From positions 414,830 through 478,829 of the forward strand of contig OX123191.2 of NCBI GenBank assembly GCA_944739405.2: DNA of 64,000 bases, given 5' to 3'. Of this stretch, positions 62,481 to 64,000 are shown in pieces. Numbering within the stretch: position 1 is the stretch's first letter; every line of letters starts with the position of its first letter. The stretch is from Euclidia mi. Its lineage: Eukaryota > Arthropoda > Insecta > Lepidoptera > Erebidae. The notes under the pieces are model-generated. The model made no database searches, was not told the origin of the DNA, and saw nothing but the letters and a program-made list of their open reading frames with translations. The translations under genes and the position numbers were made by a program.

Positions 62481-63352
62481 TTAAACACATAACCTGGAGC
62501 ACAACACGAGGGCGAGCAGTGCGAGGCTGGCGAGCTGTGTGCGCGCGCCGCTCGCGCCGTGTGCGCCGGCCTCGTCCGTGTGTGCGTGCGCGCGCGCATC
62601 ACTCGCGTGTGTGTCGTGTGTGTCGTGTGTGTCATGTGTGTCATGTGTGTCATGTGTGTCATGTGTGTCGAGTGCGTCGTGCACGCTGCGGTGCGCCTTG
62701 TTCCTGTCGGGGCGCGCCTCGTCGGCCGCCATGTCGTGCTGGAACAACTTGTTGGTATCGTCGCCGTCGAGCGGTTTGTCCGCCACGGTCGCGAGCCGCA
62801 CCGTCGTGTACGAGTACGACTCCTTGTTTTTGCTCTCATTATCTTTATTTGTCTCGATGGTGTTGTGCTCGACTGGAGTGATGGTCGACGTGGTGAGCTT
62901 GGTGGTGGCGGCGTGTGTGGTGGTGCTGAGGGGCGTGTTGGTGGTGTGACTGGTGGTGGTGGCTTTGGTAACGTGTCCCGTGGTTATCTCCAGTGTGGGA
63001 GTGGGTTTGGTAACTAGTTGGTTGTTGGGTGCAGGCGCGACCGGTAGTGTGTGAGCTCGGTCGGTGCAGTTGGCGAGGTCGCGCACGTCGATGTAGAACA
63101 GTTTCCCGTTAAGCTGCGCCTCGTCGTAGTACTCGTAGTCGCCGGTCTGCACCTGCGCCGCCTCGTCCTCGAACACGGTCTGTCCGGCCGCCGGTGCCTT
63201 GTCGGTGTCGGCGGTGTTGGCCCACAGCTCCCTGAGCCGCTCGCTCGGGATACACTTCAGGTTCTCGATGGCGAGCTTCAGGTGGCTGTTCTGAGTCTTG
63301 TTCATGAGGGACAGGAACCAGTCCAGGCGGCAGTCGCAGGGGAAGTTGTTGT
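62481..63352 (-). CDS. Leucine-rich repeat protein, C-terminal exon (probably GPI-anchored)
   Basis: Last coding exon of a minus-strand gene. A good 3' splice site (ttcaactttcag at 63364-63353) precedes NNFPCDCRLDWFLSLMNKT, an LRR C-terminal cap (CxC), with further cysteines at NLKCIPS and DLANCT. It continues with an acidic DYEYYDEAQ stretch, a Thr/Ser/Pro-rich stalk likely to be O-glycosylated (TTTSHTTNTPLSTTTHAATT), a THD tripeptide repeat (about 7 units, 62609-62680) and a hydrophobic C-terminus (LASLALLALVLCSRLCV). The tail suits a GPI-anchor signal, as in several insect cell-surface LRR proteins. About 290 residues here; LRRs and signal peptide lie on exons to the right, outside the window or not recognised. 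TAA at 62483-62481. Ordinary single-copy gene by appearance. Confidence 0.8.
62609..62680 (-). repeat. 9-bp coding microsatellite (Thr-His-Asp)n
   Basis: gtgtgtcat/gtgtgtcgt units on the plus strand encode repeated THD in the LRR protein, just upstream of the hydrophobic tail. Confidence 0.85.
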
Positions 63353-63674
63353 CTGAAAGTTGAAAACTCAAACTTAATATCGCATAGATAATCACGCGTG
63401 CGTAATACAAAGGAGCGATTTTGCTAGACTAAGACAAAATACAGCTTTTTACAATACAATTCAAGAAATCACGAACTGAATTCGATAGAAGTCGGATAAC
63501 GCTTATTGGATGTAGCGCGTTAAGTAATCGATATGACACACAACAGCATAAAATCTTGGTCTACATTGCGGAAATTAACTGAGGATCCACCTAATGCCTC
63601 AAATCCAAGGCAACTAACACAGCTAACCTAATCGCCCACCAACACATAACGACGACGGTAGATTCAGTCATAAG
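63353..63674. other. Intron of the LRR gene, no feature seen
   Basis: Begins with the 3' splice site of the LRR exon (read on the minus strand). Otherwise AT-rich with no recognisable element. Confidence 0.5.
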
Positions 63675-64000
63675 TTGCTCAGAGGCAGGACTAGTAAAGA
63701 AACTACTCCTGATGCTTTTGCTGATATAAGCAAAGCTTTTAATCCATGTGTGATTATAAAAGGTATACATTCGCTTAAAAATGCCAAAGCTGACCTCATG
63801 CTGGAGCAAATTAAACACTTGGGCCCAGTGGCAGAATCATGGCTTTTAGCCAAAAGCCATGATTCCGCCACTGGGGCCCAAGAGTTTAATTTGCTCCAGC
63901 ATGAGGCAACATAGCCATGTTTAATAACTCTCTTGCTACAAGCAAAATACCAAAACATTGGCGCAGAAAAAAAGTTTCGGCACTCTTGAGGCCTGGGAAA
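63675..64000 (+). pseudogene. Non-LTR reverse transcriptase fragment with inverted duplication
   Basis: ADISKAFNPCVIIKGIHSLKNAKAD then LMLEQIKHLGPVAESWLL, followed after a break by MFNNSLATSKIPKHWRRKK then VSALLRPGK: the N-terminal palm/fingers region of a non-LTR reverse transcriptase. The usual 'G-x-D' between KNAKAD and MLEQIKH is missing. Between WLL and MFNN sits an inverted copy of the preceding ~55 bp (63852-63906). The element continues past the window end, probably inside the LRR gene's intron or upstream of it. Confidence 0.75.
63794..63906. repeat. 54-bp inverted duplication, ~4-nt spacer
   Basis: Arms 63794-63847 and 63852-63906 are complementary except for two or three substitutions and one indel, centred near 63849. 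It lies within reverse transcriptase coding sequence. Confidence 0.9.

Noticed and set aside
62459..63017. Plus-strand Cys/Val-rich frames over the LRR exon (e.g. SCVSCVSCVSC)
   Set aside because: Antisense reading of the Thr-His-Asp microsatellite; the minus-strand frame has the LRR cap, splice site and polyadenylation signal.

Overview
The window looks like the end of an insect chromosome, most likely from a moth or butterfly (Lepidoptera), running from telomere to subtelomere to the first ordinary gene. The evidence is blocks of the insect telomeric repeat, read as (CCTAA)n on the given strand, packed with two families of telomere-targeted non-LTR retrotransposons. The right part carries SINEs, MITEs and non-LTR fragments of the kind common in lepidopteran genomes. 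CCTAA on the plus strand puts the chromosome end to the left. Species cannot be named from the sequence.

Positions 1-31988 form a telomeric retrotransposon array. One family, SART-like (R1 clade), lies on the minus strand; its poly(A) tail is followed, in its own sense, by GGTTAGG. The other, TRAS-like (R1 clade), lies on the plus strand with poly(A) followed by CCTAA. From left to right: SART-A (cut by the window edge, ORFs otherwise open), CCTAA, SART-B (5'-truncated), CCTAA, a TRAS RNase H fragment fused to TRAS-1 (ORF1 frameshifted, ORF2 intact), CCTAA, a diverged SART-like scrap, CCTAA, SART-E (5'-truncated), CCTAA, SART-C (full length, both ORFs open), SART-D (same truncation point as B), CCTAA, TRAS-2 (both ORFs open; 5'UTR shorter), CCTAA. 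SART ORF1 and ORF2 overlap as TAATG. TRAS ORF2 overlaps ORF1 by 26 nt in the +1 frame and has no early ATG. Both families encode a CCHC-knuckle RNA-binding protein (ORF1) and an APE-like endonuclease plus reverse transcriptase (ORF2); TRAS adds RNase H.

Positions 31991-32838 are an uninterrupted (CCAG)134 followed by (CCAA)78, marking the edge between the telomeric array and subtelomeric DNA.

Positions 32839-62400 are gene-poor and repeat-rich: a tRNA-derived SINE, RTE-type 3' ends, MITEs with terminal inverted repeats, a Ty3/gypsy remnant with an LTR, a nearly complete non-LTR element nested in an older one, several decayed reverse transcriptases, a THAP-domain exon, a possible exon made of 30-bp repeats, and a 111-bp satellite of 15 units. 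Several short-spacer inverted duplications are scattered through it.

Positions 62481-63352 hold the 3' coding exon of a minus-strand leucine-rich-repeat protein with a C-terminal LRR cap, a Thr-rich stalk, Thr-His-Asp repeats and a hydrophobic tail suggesting a GPI anchor. Another decayed reverse transcriptase follows to the window end. Apart from this gene, nearly all coding capacity belongs to mobile elements.
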